Shown: positions 6,519 to 15,209 of the stretch, piece by piece
Layout of the letters: each line of letters begins with the position of its first letter
How positions within the stretch are numbered: position 1 is the first letter of the stretch
Assembly (NCBI GenBank): GCA_021463195.1
Contig: JAJTXZ010000051.1
Coordinates: 1-34,749, forward strand
DNA length: 34,749 nt
Direction: 5' to 3'
DNA from: Anaerolineae bacterium
GTDB taxonomy: Bacteria; Chloroflexota; Anaerolineae; UBA4142; SHND01
Made by a program: the position numbers and the translations under genes
Notes under the pieces: generated by a model
The model's database searches: none
Told to the model about the DNA's origin: nothing
The model's input: the letters and a program-made list of their open reading frames with translations, nothing else

Positions 6519-8462
6519 TTAGGGGCGCGTGAACGAACGCCACGCTGATTTGGCGCAGCCGTACGAATTGCACGCGCGGATGCGCCAAAAATAAACGTGT
6601 CCGGCGACGAGTGGCGGCGTTTTAAAAGTTGTGTTGAGCGTCGTCGTTACGGGAAAAACGGGCGCGCCCTTTTTGGCATCGCGGCGCATTTGCACGCGAT
6701 AATTCTCGGCGCAAGCTGTCGTTTGCCACGTCAATTTAACGCGACGTTTGCCGATATGCGCGCCATCGGCGGGCAAAGTCAAAATTGGCGCGGACGGTTT
6801 GGCGATGCAGCTGCCGGGCAAAGTCGGGGTGGGCGTCGGTGTCGGCGAAGGCGCTGCGCCAGGCGTCATCGTAGGAGTCGGGGTTGGCTGCGCGTTGGCG
6901 AACGCGTACGCGCCGGGCGGCGCTGAATCTGCGCGCGCGCTGCCATCACGGTCAAGCGGCACCGCATTGCTCAGCGTGCCAATAGGCACGGCGGGCGTCG
7001 GCGGCGCGTCGCTCCAAACAAAATCGGGAATCGAGTACGTCGTCACGCCGAATAGATTGCTTCCGACAGTCGGATGAAAATTGCCGCCGTCGGGATTTAT
7101 CAACTGCGGCTGAATCGTGTTGATAGCATTATCCGCGCGCAGCTGCGCGGCATTGCACGTTGGATTCGATGGCTGGCAGCCCTCCGAAGCGTCTTCGATG
7201 CCGAGCGGATGGTCGGCGGAGCCATTCCAAATTACGTTGCCGCGAATTTTCAAGTTAGTATCCGTGCGCGCGGGCGAGGGAATATTTGTGCCGTTGGCGG
7301 GCGTGCGCGGGCCATAGATCGCGAAATGCTGCCATTGACTTGCAAAGCCCGCGGGATTATAGATAAGATTATTGTAGATAAATACATTGCGGTCAGGAAT
7401 CGGCTGCTCGCCATTTTGCGCGCTGCCCCAGCCGCCCGCGTTACGATTGGCGTTGCACTGGGGCGCGTTGCCGTCGCAGCCGCGCAAGCCAAAGACCACT
7501 TCGATGACGTGCGAACGCGCGCCGACGCGGTAACAGGTGTTGTACGCGAACAAACCATTGTACGCGCCGTTCGCGCCAAAGCAGGCGCCATCCGTATCGT
7601 GAACGACATTATTGACGAATTTCACGTCATACGATTCGTAATGCAGCCACGGTGAACGCATAAATTCAAAGCCCGTGCCTTGCCCCATCGTAAAGCCGCC
7701 TGTGCCGCAATCGTAAAGTTCATTGCCTTCGACGCGAAAATACGCGGAACCGCCTTTCAAGTACATGCACCAATCGCCGCTCGCGTGAATTTTATTGTTT
7801 GTCACCGCGCCGTATTGCACCGCGACAAAATCAATCGTATTGTCCCATGCCTCTGCCAACTCGCTGTCTTGAATGTAAACGTATTGCGATTGATTGACCT
7901 TGAGCGTTTCTTGCGCGTCCCGATTGCCGCCCGTCAACACGCTGTTACGAATCAAAAGATGGTCGCACAATTCGCAGTGAAATACGTCGCCCGCATTGGC
8001 GATGGTCACATTCAGCAAATAAAAATAACGCGTGTCGTACATATTGATATTGCCGAGCAAACGCGCGGAACGCGGCGCGTCGGCGGATTGCAAGATGATG
8101 GGAAAGTTGAATGTGCCATAACGCTGCTCCCAATAGGTCGGAAAATTCGATTCAGCGTAATCGCCCGCGACTAACAGGATGCGATAGCCGGTTGTGTTGA
8201 GCGTCGTCCCGCGCGGAATTTTACCCCACGCCGCGTTAATGGTGCGCAGCGCTTGCGCGCGCGTGGCGCCGCTGTTATTATCATTGCCGCCGACGGGGTT
8301 CACCCACAAATCGGTCAAGACGGGCGCGCCGATATCGTAATTCGCGAACGCCGCCGCGCCAAGCGGCAGATTGCGCGGATTGGCATCCGCCGCGCGCAGC
8401 CAACCCAAAAACAAAACGAATAACGCCAAGCAAAATGCGCCAAATGCGCGTTGAGATGACAT
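6519..8462 (-). CDS. Secreted right-handed beta-helix protein with C-terminal Ig/FN3-like domain
   Basis: A 647-residue exported protein. Residues 1-27 are a signal peptide: a basic start, a hydrophobic core FCLALFVLFLGWL and an ADA cleavage site. Residues about 45-500 begin with the DLWVNPVGGNDNNSG opening of parallel beta-helix/pectate-lyase-like proteins (DxxVxxxGxDxNxGT type) and continue with repeated short strands such as YFYLLNVTIANAG, LLIRNSVLTGG, YVYIQDSELAEA, VTNNKIHASG and VEGNELYDCG. A Pro-Thr linker occupies about 525-549. The last 98 residues form an Ig/fibronectin-like domain (APILTLPADGA, VKLTWQ, YFWRIRACNSYG). It probably binds or degrades a polysaccharide outside the cell; no catalytic residues can be assigned. 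GAGGAG six bases before the ATG supports the start. Confidence 0.8.
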   Translation of the reverse strand: MSSQRAFGAFCLALFVLFLGWLRAADANPRNLPLGAAAFANYDIGAPVLTDLWVNPVGGNDNNSGATRAQALRTINAAWGKIPRGTTLNTTGYRILLVAGDYAESNFPTYWEQRYGTFNFPIILQSADAPRSARLLGNINMYDTRYFYLLNVTIANAGDVFHCELCDHLLIRNSVLTGGNRDAQETLKVNQSQYVYIQDSELAEAWDNTIDFVAVQYGAVTNNKIHASGDWCMYLKGGSAYFRVEGNELYDCGTGGFTMGQGTGFEFMRSPWLHYESYDVKFVNNVVHDTDGACFGANGAYNGLFAYNTCYRVGARSHVIEVVFGLRGCDGNAPQCNANRNAGGWGSAQNGEQPIPDRNVFIYNNLIYNPAGFASQWQHFAIYGPRTPANGTNIPSPARTDTNLKIRGNVIWNGSADHPLGIEDASEGCQPSNPTCNAAQLRADNAINTIQPQLINPDGGNFHPTVGSNLFGVTTYSIPDFVWSDAPPTPAVPIGTLSNAVPLDRDGSARADSAPPGAYAFANAQPTPTPTMTPGAAPSPTPTPTPTLPGSCIAKPSAPILTLPADGAHIGKRRVKLTWQTTACAENYRVQMRRDAKKGAPVFPVTTTLNTTFKTPPLVAGHVYFWRIRACNSYGCAKSAWRSFTRP

Positions 8463-8497
8463 TCGATACTCCTCGAAAATTTGACAGTTGTTTTACA

Positions 8498-8530
8498 TTG
8501 ACGACACTGCGTTAACAGTGTAATCATAAT
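8498..8530 (+). promoter_or_regulatory. Inverted repeat and promoter-like boxes upstream of the FGGY kinase
   Basis: ACACTG (8504-8509) and CAGTGT (8516-8521) are perfect 6-bp arms around CGTTAA, between the divergent beta-helix and kinase genes. The repeat lies between a TTGACG (8498-8503) and a CATAAT (8525-8530) on the plus strand. Their spacing (21 nt) is longer than ideal, so the promoter is uncertain. The palindrome could be a repressor site for the kinase/lyase pair. Confidence 0.3.
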
Positions 8531-8581
8531 CGGTTTGATTGAACATACCCCAAAATTCCCATACTCGTCAAGGAAACGCTC

Positions 8582-10150
8582 GTGTCACAACCAATCATTC
8601 TTGCGATTGATTTAGGAACGTCCGCGCTCAAAGTCGCGCTCGTAACCGCGCGCGGCGAAATTCTCGCGTGCGAACAAGAAACGCAAAATGTGATTTTGCT
8701 GCCCAATGGCGGCGCGGAACAAAATCCCGACGATTGGTGGGACGCGATTGCGCGCGCGACAAAACGCTTGCTCGCGCAAAATCGCGCGCGCGCGCAAGAC
8801 ATCGCCGCGCTCGCTTGCACGACGCAATGGTCAGGGACCGTGCCGGTTGACCGCGCGGGCAACGCCATTCACAACGCCATTATTTGGATGGACGCGCGCG
8901 GCGCGCCGTACATCAAACAGGTCGCGGGCGGCGGCATCGCAATCGAAGGTTACAACGCGCGGCGTCTCATGGCGTGGCTGCGTAAAACGGGCGGCGTCCC
9001 CACGCGTTCGGGCAAAGATTCCATCGCGCATATTCTATGGCTTAAAAACGAACGACCTGAAATTTACAACGCCGCGCACAAATTTCTCGAACCGAAAGAT
9101 TATCTCAATTTGAGATTCACGGGCAAATTCGCGGCGGGTTACGATTCCATCATTTTGCATTGGGTGACGGACAATCGGAATATCGCGCGCGTGGATTACG
9201 ACGCGCGGTTATTGAATTTCGTCGGCGTGGCGCGCGAAAAAATGCCGGACCTGCAAGCGCCGCATACGCTGTTGGGAACGATTACGCCCGCCATCGCCCG
9301 CGAATTTGGTTTGCGCGCGGATGTGCGCGTCGTGATGGGAACGCCCGATATTCAATCCGCCGCCATCGGTTCGGGCGCGACGCGCGACTTTGACGCGCAT
9401 TTGTACATTGGCACCTCGGCGTGGCTGTGCTGTCATGTGCCGTTCAAAAAAACCGATTTGGCGCACAACATGGCGTCGCTGCCTTCCGCGCTGCCAAACC
9501 GTTATTTGCTCACGAACGAACAAGAGACGGCGGGCGCGTGTCTGACGTATTTGCGCGATAATTTATTTTATCCCGACGATGCATTAAAGACGCCCAAGCC
9601 GGAAGGCGCGTATCGCGCGTTCGACGCGCTGGCGGCGCGCGTGTCAGCCGGCAGCGACAAATTGATTTTCACGCCGTGGCTGTACGGCGAACGCACGCCC
9701 GTCGAAAATCACAGCGTGCGCGGCGGCTTTTTCAATCAATCGCTGCAAACGACGCGGGCGCATTTGATTCGCGCGGTGATGGAAGGCGTGGCATACAACG
9801 CGCGCTGGTTGCGCGACGCGGTGGAAAAATTTTGCGCGCGCAAAATCGAATATTTGAATTTTATCGGCGGCGGCGCGAATTCGGACGTATGGTGTCAAAT
9901 TTTCGCGGACGTGTTGAATTGCGAAATTCGCCAAGTCCGCGAGCCGGTGCAGGCGAACGCGCGCGGCGTTGCATTGCTCGCGGCGCTGTCGTTAGGTTGG
10001 CTCCAAATTGACGAAATTCCCGCGCAGGTGGCGCTCCAAAACAGGTTTGCGCCGAACCCCGCGCATCGCAAAATATACGATGAATTGTTCGCGGAATTTT
10101 TGAATTTATACGCGGCGAATCAAAAAATCTATCGGCGGTTGAATGGATAG
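8582..10150 (+). CDS. FGGY-family carbohydrate kinase (xylulokinase-like)
   Basis: Cytosolic ATP-dependent sugar kinase of 522 residues, close to the usual FGGY length. The N-terminal phosphate motif DLGTSALK is at 10-17, the substrate-side block [13 protein letters not shown] follows, the second-lobe motif is [13 protein letters not shown], and the ATP-binding GGGANSDVW begins near 429. FGGY kinases phosphorylate pentuloses, polyols and related sugars; overall layout is closest to xylulokinase, but substrate cannot be read from sequence. The start is GTG at 8582, supported by AAGGAAA 7-8 bases upstream. The next gene begins 37 bp downstream and encodes an S1P-lyase-like enzyme; the two probably form one transcript. 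The pairing raises the possibility of a substrate other than xylulose. Confidence 0.85.
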   Translation: MSQPIILAIDLGTSALKVALVTARGEILACEQETQNVILLPNGGAEQNPDDWWDAIARATKRLLAQNRARAQDIAALACTTQWSGTVPVDRAGNAIHNAIIWMDARGAPYIKQVAGGGIAIEGYNARRLMAWLRKTGGVPTRSGKDSIAHILWLKNERPEIYNAAHKFLEPKDYLNLRFTGKFAAGYDSIILHWVTDNRNIARVDYDARLLNFVGVAREKMPDLQAPHTLLGTITPAIAREFGLRADVRVVMGTPDIQSAAIGSGATRDFDAHLYIGTSAWLCCHVPFKKTDLAHNMASLPSALPNRYLLTNEQETAGACLTYLRDNLFYPDDALKTPKPEGAYRAFDALAARVSAGSDKLIFTPWLYGERTPVENHSVRGGFFNQSLQTTRAHLIRAVMEGVAYNARWLRDAVEKFCARKIEYLNFIGGGANSDVWCQIFADVLNCEIRQVREPVQANARGVALLAALSLGWLQIDEIPAQVALQNRFAPNPAHRKIYDELFAEFLNLYAANQKIYRRLNG

Positions 10151-10187
10151 ACGCCGCCGCGCCGAATCATGCGATAAAAATATAAAC

Positions 10188-11702
10188 ATGCTGAACAAAT
10201 TATTTCAATGGTTGAACCGCGCCCATCCGCGCGTAATGCAGAAGGCGGAAAAAACTCTCAAAACGCTGCCCGGCGTAGACGCGCGGATGGAACAAGAATT
10301 CGCGAGTATGTTGCGCGAATTAGAGCCGGCGCTGAAACCGTACGCGCGCGAATTTCCCGCGTACGCCGAGTTGCCCGCGCGCGGCGTGGACCGCGAATTG
10401 CTTTTGGACGAGCTGGAACAACTGAACGCGCGCGAGCGCGGCAAATGGCAAGAAGGTTTTGTCTCGGGCGCGGTGTATCACGGCGACACGACGTACATTG
10501 ATTTTCTCAATCGCGTGTACGCGCTCAATTCGCAAAGCAATCCGCTGCACGCCGACGTATTTCCGTCCACCTCCAAGTTCGAAGCCGAAATCGTTTCCAT
10601 GACCGCGCGTTTGTTGGGCGCCGGCGCGACGCCGCAAAACGACGCGAACGAAATCGTCGGCACGGTCACATCGGGCGGAACCGAAAGTATTTTGCTGGCG
10701 ATGAAAACGTACCGCGATTTCGCGCGCGAGAAAAAGGGCATCACCGCGCCTGAAATCATCGCGCCCGTCAGCGCGCATGCCGCATTCGATAAAGCCGCGC
10801 AATATTTCAATCTCAAACTCATTCACATTCCTTTGCGCGACGACATGCGCGCGGATGTGGACGCGGCGCGACGCGCCATTACCAAGAACACAATCGCGCT
10901 CATCGGCAGCGCGCCCTGTTTTCCATACGGCACGATAGATCCGCTGGAAGAATTGTCCGAACTCGCGCGCGCGCACGAGTTCGGTTTTCATACCGACGCG
11001 TGTTTGGGTGGATTCGTTCTGCCCTTTGCGGAAAAATTGGGGTATCCCGTGCCGCCGTTCGATTTTCGATTGCGCGGCGTGACTTCGATGTCGGCGGACA
11101 CGCACAAATACGGTTATGCCGCCAAAGGCACATCGGTCGTTTTATATCGCGGGCGCGCGCTGCGGCATTATCAATATTACACGGCGGCGGATTGGAGCGG
11201 CGGACTTTATTTTTCGCCGACGTTCGCGGGCAGTCGTCCGGGCGCATTGAGCGCGACGGCGTGGGCGGCGATGGTCTCGATTGGCGCGCAAGGTTATCTG
11301 GACGCCACCCGCGTGATTTTGGAAACCGCGACGAAAATCAAAAACGGACTGCGCGCCATTCCCGAATTAAAAATTTTGGGCGAACCGTTATGGGTGATTG
11401 CGTTCGCGTCGGACAAATTGAATATTTATCAAGTGATGGATGCGATGACAAAACGCGGCTGGAGTTTGAATGGCTTGCACAAACCGGCGGCAGCGCATAT
11501 CGCGTTGACGCAGCGGCACACGCTGCCGGGCGTCGCGGAACGGTTTAACAATGATTTGCGCGACGCGGTGGCGTACGTCAAAGCGCATCCAGAGGACAAG
11601 GGCGAAATGGCGCCGGTGTACGGTCTCGCCGCGAATTTGCCGCTGCGCGGCGTCGTGAGCGATTTATTGAAACGCTACATGGATGTGTTGTACAAAGTTT
11701 AG
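10188..11702 (+). CDS. PLP-dependent lyase of the sphingosine-1-phosphate lyase family
   Basis: A 504-residue group II PLP enzyme very like bacterial sphingosine-1-phosphate lyases (for example that of Symbiobacterium, of similar length). That reaction splits long-chain base phosphates into a fatty aldehyde and phosphoethanolamine. Visible motifs are GAVYHGD at 94-100, [10 protein letters not shown] at 118-127, the PLP phosphate-binding TSGGTES at 161-167, HTDACLGG at 268-275 and [12 protein letters not shown] at 303-314, where Lys307 is the Schiff-base lysine and Lys313 the second conserved lysine. Tyr97 and His121 sit where the active-site Tyr and His are expected. The N-terminus lacks the transmembrane helix of eukaryotic SPL, so it should be soluble. 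I chose ATG 10188; an in-frame ATG at 10143 would overlap the kinase and add a basic, unconserved stretch. A related amino-acid decarboxylase activity is the main alternative. Confidence 0.85.
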   Translation: MLNKLFQWLNRAHPRVMQKAEKTLKTLPGVDARMEQEFASMLRELEPALKPYAREFPAYAELPARGVDRELLLDELEQLNARERGKWQEGFVSGAVYHGDTTYIDFLNRVYALNSQSNPLHADVFPSTSKFEAEIVSMTARLLGAGATPQNDANEIVGTVTSGGTESILLAMKTYRDFAREKKGITAPEIIAPVSAHAAFDKAAQYFNLKLIHIPLRDDMRADVDAARRAITKNTIALIGSAPCFPYGTIDPLEELSELARAHEFGFHTDACLGGFVLPFAEKLGYPVPPFDFRLRGVTSMSADTHKYGYAAKGTSVVLYRGRALRHYQYYTAADWSGGLYFSPTFAGSRPGALSATAWAAMVSIGAQGYLDATRVILETATKIKNGLRAIPELKILGEPLWVIAFASDKLNIYQVMDAMTKRGWSLNGLHKPAAAHIALTQRHTLPGVAERFNNDLRDAVAYVKAHPEDKGEMAPVYGLAANLPLRGVVSDLLKRYMDVLYKV

Positions 11703-11718
11703 CGCGCAAAAAACGCGC

Positions 11719-11747
11719 ATGACAAATTCGTGAATTTGGTTTAGACT
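11719..11747 (+). promoter_or_regulatory. Putative promoter of the DUF4332 gene
   Basis: ATGACA (11719-11724) and TAGACT (11742-11747) are separated by exactly 17 nt, with 5/6 and 4/6 matches to the -35 and -10 consensus. This would give a leader of about 130 nt, which contains a GCGAAC...GTTCGC inverted repeat (about 11816-11860) before the ribosome binding site AGGAGA. Confidence 0.4.
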
Positions 11748-11884
11748 AGCGTTCAAGCAACATAAAATCGCGTAGACGCATTCTTCAAAGCGGCGTTATC
11801 AAGTAGAGTTCACTTGCGAACGCTTTTCTACGCAGACGACCTCGCTAGGCGGGTTCGCAAAAAAATCTTATAGGAGACGAGAGC

Positions 11885-12286
11885 ATGGACATTATTGACA
11901 TCGAAGGCATTGGACCGGTTTACAAAGAAAAACTAAATGCGGCAGGCATTGCGACCGCCGAAGATTTGCTCGCCAAAGGCGCCAAACCCAAAGGGCGCGC
12001 CGAGTTGGAAGCGGCGACCGGCATCAGCGGCACATTGCTTTTGAATTGGGTCAATATGGCGGACCTGGCGCGCATCAAGGGCGTCGGCGAAGAATATTCC
12101 GAACTCTTGCACCAAGCTGGCGTGGATACCGTGGTGGAATTAGCCAAGCGCGTGCCGGCGAATTTACACGCGAAATTGACCGAGACCGCGAACCAAAAGA
12201 ATTTGGTGCGCGCCGTGCCATCGCTTTCGCAAGTGGAAAAGTGGGTCGCCGAAGCCAAAACGCTGCCGCGCGTCATCGAACATTGA
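11885..12286 (+). CDS. DUF4332 helix-hairpin-helix protein
   Basis: Small cytosolic protein of 133 residues with two helix-hairpin-helix units. The first is IEGIGPVYKEKLNAAGI at 6-22 and the second is LARIKGVGEEYSELLHQAGV at 61-80; the G-(I/V)-G turns are the usual backbone contacts to DNA phosphate in such folds. A third, weaker helical repeat covers 95-125. This matches the DUF4332 family, whose members have been suggested to bind nucleic acid; the role is unknown. AGGAGA eight bases before the ATG fixes the start. It appears to be a single-gene transcription unit, with a promoter-like pair near 11719 and a strong terminator at 12312-12350. Confidence 0.85.
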   Translation: MDIIDIEGIGPVYKEKLNAAGIATAEDLLAKGAKPKGRAELEAATGISGTLLLNWVNMADLARIKGVGEEYSELLHQAGVDTVVELAKRVPANLHAKLTETANQKNLVRAVPSLSQVEKWVAEAKTLPRVIEH

Positions 12287-12311
12287 TTATTTGAACGCGC
12301 GCGAATATTTC

Positions 12312-12350
12312 GGGCATACAGTCATGCGCTGACGTATGCCCATTTTTTTT
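12312..12350 (+). terminator. Intrinsic terminator after the DUF4332 gene
   Basis: GGGCATAC (12312-12319) pairs with GTATGCCC (12334-12341). Inside it GTCA pairs with TGAC after a single-base bulge, leaving a five-base loop. Eight T residues follow at 12343-12350. There is no T-run in the opposite direction, so it does not serve the convergent CoA-transferase gene. Confidence 0.9.
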
Positions 12351-12372
12351 GGCGCGCGGCGTCCGCGCTGAT

Positions 12373-13488
12373 TCATGCCTCAGCCGCGCCAATAATTTCA
12401 GCCGTTTGCAATGCCTGCAGCTCGGATTCAGTATAACCGGCGCGACGCAAAATTTCGCGCGTATGCTGTCCCAAACGCGGCGCGTTCCGTTCCTCTTGGA
12501 TCAACGCGCGCGCTAGCGTTTGGGGCAGCGCGTACGTTTCGTCCACATCGAGCAGCGGTTCAAGACAACAATCTATTTGTTCCGCCAGCGCAACCCATTC
12601 CGCGCGCGTGCGCTGTTTAAAAAGTTCCGCGACGCGCGCGCGGGCGTCCGCGTCAAACTGCAGCTCCAACAAATCCGCGCGCGCAACCCCATCGCAAAAC
12701 GCGCGCCAAAATTTGGGTTCTAGCGCGGCAAGCGCCATAAATTCGCCATCCGCCGTTTCATAAATGTTGTAACACGGATACGCGCCCGTGAGCGGCGTCG
12801 CGCCGCGCGTCGGATTTTCGTCGGTGGCGCGATAACACGCGCCCAGAATGGTTTGACTCCAATCCACCGCCGCGTCGAATAACGCGATGTCGAGAAATTT
12901 CCCCGCGCCACTGCGTTCGCGTTCCACCAACGCGGCGACAATTCGCAACGCCGCCTGCATTCCGCCCGCGAGGTCCGCGACTTGGACGGGCAAGGGAATG
13001 GGCGCGGAATTTGGCGCGCCGTTCATTTTCAAAATTCCCGCCAACGCGAGATAATTCAAATCGTGGCCCGCGCGGTCGCGGTATGGCCCGTTTTGCCCAT
13101 AGCCGCTGAGCGAACAGTAAATTAAACGCGGATTGCGCGCGCGCACGCTGGCGTAATCCAAACCGCGCTGCGCCATCACACCGGGGCGAAACGATTCAAG
13201 CAGCACATCGGCGCGTTCGCACAACCTTAAGAGAATCTCGCGTCCGGACGCGGCAAAGAAATCGAGCGCGACGCTTTTTTTGCCGCGATTATTGCGCCAA
13301 AAAATCGCGCCTTCCGAATGTTCGGCGTCGCGCGCGTAATACGGCGGCATCCCGCGCGCGTAATCGCCTTCGGGCGGACGTTCCACTTTGATGACCTCTG
13401 CGCCCAAATCCGCCAACCACTGGGTGGCGTACGGTCCGGGCAAGAGTCGCGATAAATCAAGAATCTGAATCTCGTCGAGAGCAGGCAT
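12373..13488 (-). CDS. CoA-transferase family III protein, alpha-methylacyl-CoA racemase-like
   Basis: A 371-residue CaiB/BaiF-type protein. The N-terminal LDLSRLLPGPYATQWLADLGAE and KVERPPEGD segments are general to family III CoA transferases. GHDLNYLALAG at 141-151 is the hallmark of alpha-methylacyl-CoA racemases; His142, Asp172 (in QVADLAGG) and Glu257 (in LEPKFW) correspond to the catalytic His, Asp and Glu of the mycobacterial enzyme. It would epimerise the alpha-carbon of 2-methyl-branched acyl-CoAs in the cytosol. The start at 13488 is chosen because AAGGAAAA lies about four bases before it; an upstream in-frame start at 13530 would add 14 unconserved residues. It is divergent from a radical SAM gene, 73 bp apart. 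A true CoA transferase remains possible but is less likely given all three residues. Confidence 0.85.
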   Translation of the reverse strand: MPALDEIQILDLSRLLPGPYATQWLADLGAEVIKVERPPEGDYARGMPPYYARDAEHSEGAIFWRNNRGKKSVALDFFAASGREILLRLCERADVLLESFRPGVMAQRGLDYASVRARNPRLIYCSLSGYGQNGPYRDRAGHDLNYLALAGILKMNGAPNSAPIPLPVQVADLAGGMQAALRIVAALVERERSGAGKFLDIALFDAAVDWSQTILGACYRATDENPTRGATPLTGAYPCYNIYETADGEFMALAALEPKFWRAFCDGVARADLLELQFDADARARVAELFKQRTRAEWVALAEQIDCCLEPLLDVDETYALPQTLARALIQEERNAPRLGQHTREILRRAGYTESELQALQTAEIIGAAEA

Positions 13489-13561
13489 ACGCTTTTCCTT
13501 TACGCAAGCAAAGAATTGGGTTTGATGCAAACAAAAAATATCGCGTTAACGAATTAAAGCA

Positions 13562-14818
13562 ATGAGCATTTTAAAACGCGTCACGCGGGATGGACAGCGC
13601 ATCATTTTTAATGCGCGGAATGAATCCAGCGCGCTGATGCAAAACGAAAACGAATCGTACACTTTTGACGCGGCGGGACGTTTGGTCGGCGTATTTTACG
13701 ACGAGAAAAATTATCGCCGTTCGCTCGACAATCAAATCTTGGAAAAGGCGCGCGGCGCGGCGCATACGCTGCGCAGTCGCCAACGGCGCATGTTGACGAC
13801 AGACGAAATTCAAGCGCTTGAAACGCGCGCGTATGAATTCGCGCGCGCGCTGCCCGCGCGCTTGGCGGAACCGCTGCCGCCAGAATTCGCGGATGCGCTC
13901 GCGCGCATCGGAACGTATTCGTTTGCGCGGTTGCAAGCCGAGCGCGCCGCGTTCCGTAAATTGTATCATCCTGTTTCGATTTTGCCGCCCGACCAATATC
14001 TCGCGTTGTATTTGCAAGCGACGGAAGGATGCTCGTACAACGAATGCGCGTTTTGCGGTTTGTACCGCGACCGTCGTTTTCACGCGAAAACCATCGCCGA
14101 ATTTCGGAAACATCTCGCGGGCGTGCGCGCTTTTTTCGGCGCGGGCATAACGCTGCGACGCAGCATTTTTCTCGGCGACGCGAACGCGTTGATTTTACCG
14201 CAACCCCAGTTAATCGAAATGTTTGACGCGGTGAACGCGGAATTTGAAATCATGCCGCGCGGTTTGACGAGCGCGGCGCGCCGCGAATGGCAAGCCGCGC
14301 GTTCGGTCTGGTTCGATGGCATTTATTCGTTCATTGACGCATTCACGACCAAACGCAAAACGACGCAAACGTTTGCCGCGCTGGCGGAACGAGGGCTGCG
14401 GCGCGTGTATATCGGTTTGGAAAGCGGCGCTGCGTCGTTGTTGAAATTCTTGGGCAAGCCGAGCCAGCCGGAAGATGTACGCGCATTGACGACGCAACTC
14501 AAAAAAGGCGGCGTCGCGGTCGGTATTATCATTTTGATTGGCGCGGGCGGCAAAGAATATGACGCGAGCCATGTGCGCGAAACGATTCGGTTGGTCAACG
14601 CGCTGTCGCTCAGCCAAGACGACTTGATTTATTTTTCGGAATTGGTGGATTACCCCGACTCGACCTACACCGCGTTGGCGCAAAATGCGGGCATTCACGC
14701 GCTCACTCCCGCGGACATGGAACGTCAGCAACAGGAAATGCGCGCGGGGTTTCAATTTGCCGCCGCGCCAAACGCGCCGAAAATTTCGCATTATGACGTG
14801 CGCGAATTTTTGTATTGA
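13562..14818 (+). CDS. Radical SAM protein with CX4CX2C cluster motif
   Basis: A 418-residue radical SAM enzyme of the group related to oxygen-independent coproporphyrinogen oxidase-like and Elp3-like proteins. LQATEGCSYNECAFCGLYRD places the cluster cysteines at 157, 162 and 165, spaced CX4CX2C rather than the classical CX3CX2C; this spacing is known in a group of uncharacterised bacterial radical SAM proteins. The barrel follows (SIFLGDANALIL, RVYIGLESGAASLLKFLGKP, GVAVGIIILIGAGG). About 140 residues precede the barrel and show no motif I know. The protein is probably cytosolic and oxygen-sensitive; its substrate is unknown. The start ATG has only a weak upstream site. It stands alone between a divergent CoA-transferase-like gene and a 390-bp gap. 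Confidence 0.85.
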   Translation: MSILKRVTRDGQRIIFNARNESSALMQNENESYTFDAAGRLVGVFYDEKNYRRSLDNQILEKARGAAHTLRSRQRRMLTTDEIQALETRAYEFARALPARLAEPLPPEFADALARIGTYSFARLQAERAAFRKLYHPVSILPPDQYLALYLQATEGCSYNECAFCGLYRDRRFHAKTIAEFRKHLAGVRAFFGAGITLRRSIFLGDANALILPQPQLIEMFDAVNAEFEIMPRGLTSAARREWQAARSVWFDGIYSFIDAFTTKRKTTQTFAALAERGLRRVYIGLESGAASLLKFLGKPSQPEDVRALTTQLKKGGVAVGIIILIGAGGKEYDASHVRETIRLVNALSLSQDDLIYFSELVDYPDSTYTALAQNAGIHALTPADMERQQQEMRAGFQFAAAPNAPKISHYDVREFLY

Positions 14819-15069
14819 GCGCGCGGCGTAACGCGCGTTCAAGTCCTCGCCGCGCGCTATTTCCGCGCGATTCTTGCGCGCGCGCAACGGTTTTTTGACC
14901 TCATTGCAACGCAAATCAATACACACGCGACGAAAATAAATGTATTCTGCGCTCCGCGCCGATGTCATTCTGCCACAGTCCTTGGGGCATCTGTCCCTGT
15001 CGTCGCGCGTCATTCCCGCGCATAATATAAACGTCAAGAAAATGAATTAGAGATTCCGCGTTGACTTGT

Positions 15070-15150
15070 GGGCAGCCCTTTCGGGTTTCCAAAAATCCGA
15101 AAGAGCTTGGGTCCGCAAACAAATTAGGAATTCGCTCTGGGGCGAATTTC
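15070..15150 (+). repeat. Dispersed palindromic repeat, family II copy 1
   Basis: The hairpin arms CTTTCGGGTTT (15078-15088) and AAATCCGAAAG (15093-15103) pair with one wobble around CCAA. They are followed by CTTGGGTCC, AAACA and GGAATTCGCTC. The copy at 33070-33140 has the same order: hairpin with CCAA loop, CTTGGACC, AAACA, GGAATTTGTTC. A second small inverted repeat, AATTCGC/GCGAATT, ends the element near 15148. Confidence 0.65.
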
Positions 15151-15153
15151 ACA

Positions 15154-15204
15154 TTGATTTGAGTTGCCATATTCCATTAAATTAATGTTTGCGCTTGGAG
15201 GAAT
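15154..15204 (+). promoter_or_regulatory. Putative promoter and ribosome binding site of nifJ
   Basis: TTGATT (15154-15159) and TTAAAT (15177-15182) are 17 nt apart, each matching 4/6 of consensus. GGAGGAA at about 15197-15203, seven bases before the ATG at 15210, is a strong Shine-Dalgarno sequence and decides the start over an upstream in-frame TTG. The -35/-10 call is tentative. Confidence 0.4.
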
Positions 15205-15209
15205 TTGAA

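Larger units (their letters stand above)
14819..15209. other. 391-bp gap upstream of nifJ
   Basis: No convincing gene. The 5' part is CGCG-rich. The middle (about 14960-15030) reads like a CATTCTGCCACAG/GTCATTCCCGCGC-type dispersed intergenic sequence. From 15070 to 15150 lies a hairpin repeat related to the one at 33070-33140. A possible nifJ promoter is at 15154-15182. An 84-codon minus-strand frame (14916-15170) runs through the repeat and is not counted as a gene. Confidence 0.5.

Noticed and set aside
10143-10187. Earlier ATG for the S1P-lyase-like gene
   Set aside because: It would overlap the kinase and add a basic 15-residue tail with no family support. It cannot be fully excluded.
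10320-11105. Long open frame antisense to the S1P-lyase-like gene
   Set aside because: The arginine/alanine-rich product is an artefact of CGCG-rich coding DNA; the sense strand has all lyase motifs.
14210-15037. 275-codon minus-strand frame opposite the radical SAM gene
   Set aside because: Mostly antisense to a well-supported gene, with low-complexity Arg/Ala composition and no motif.
14916-15170. 84-codon minus-strand open frame upstream of nifJ
   Set aside because: It runs through a repeat hairpin and a dispersed intergenic-type sequence, has no family signature and only a weak start context.
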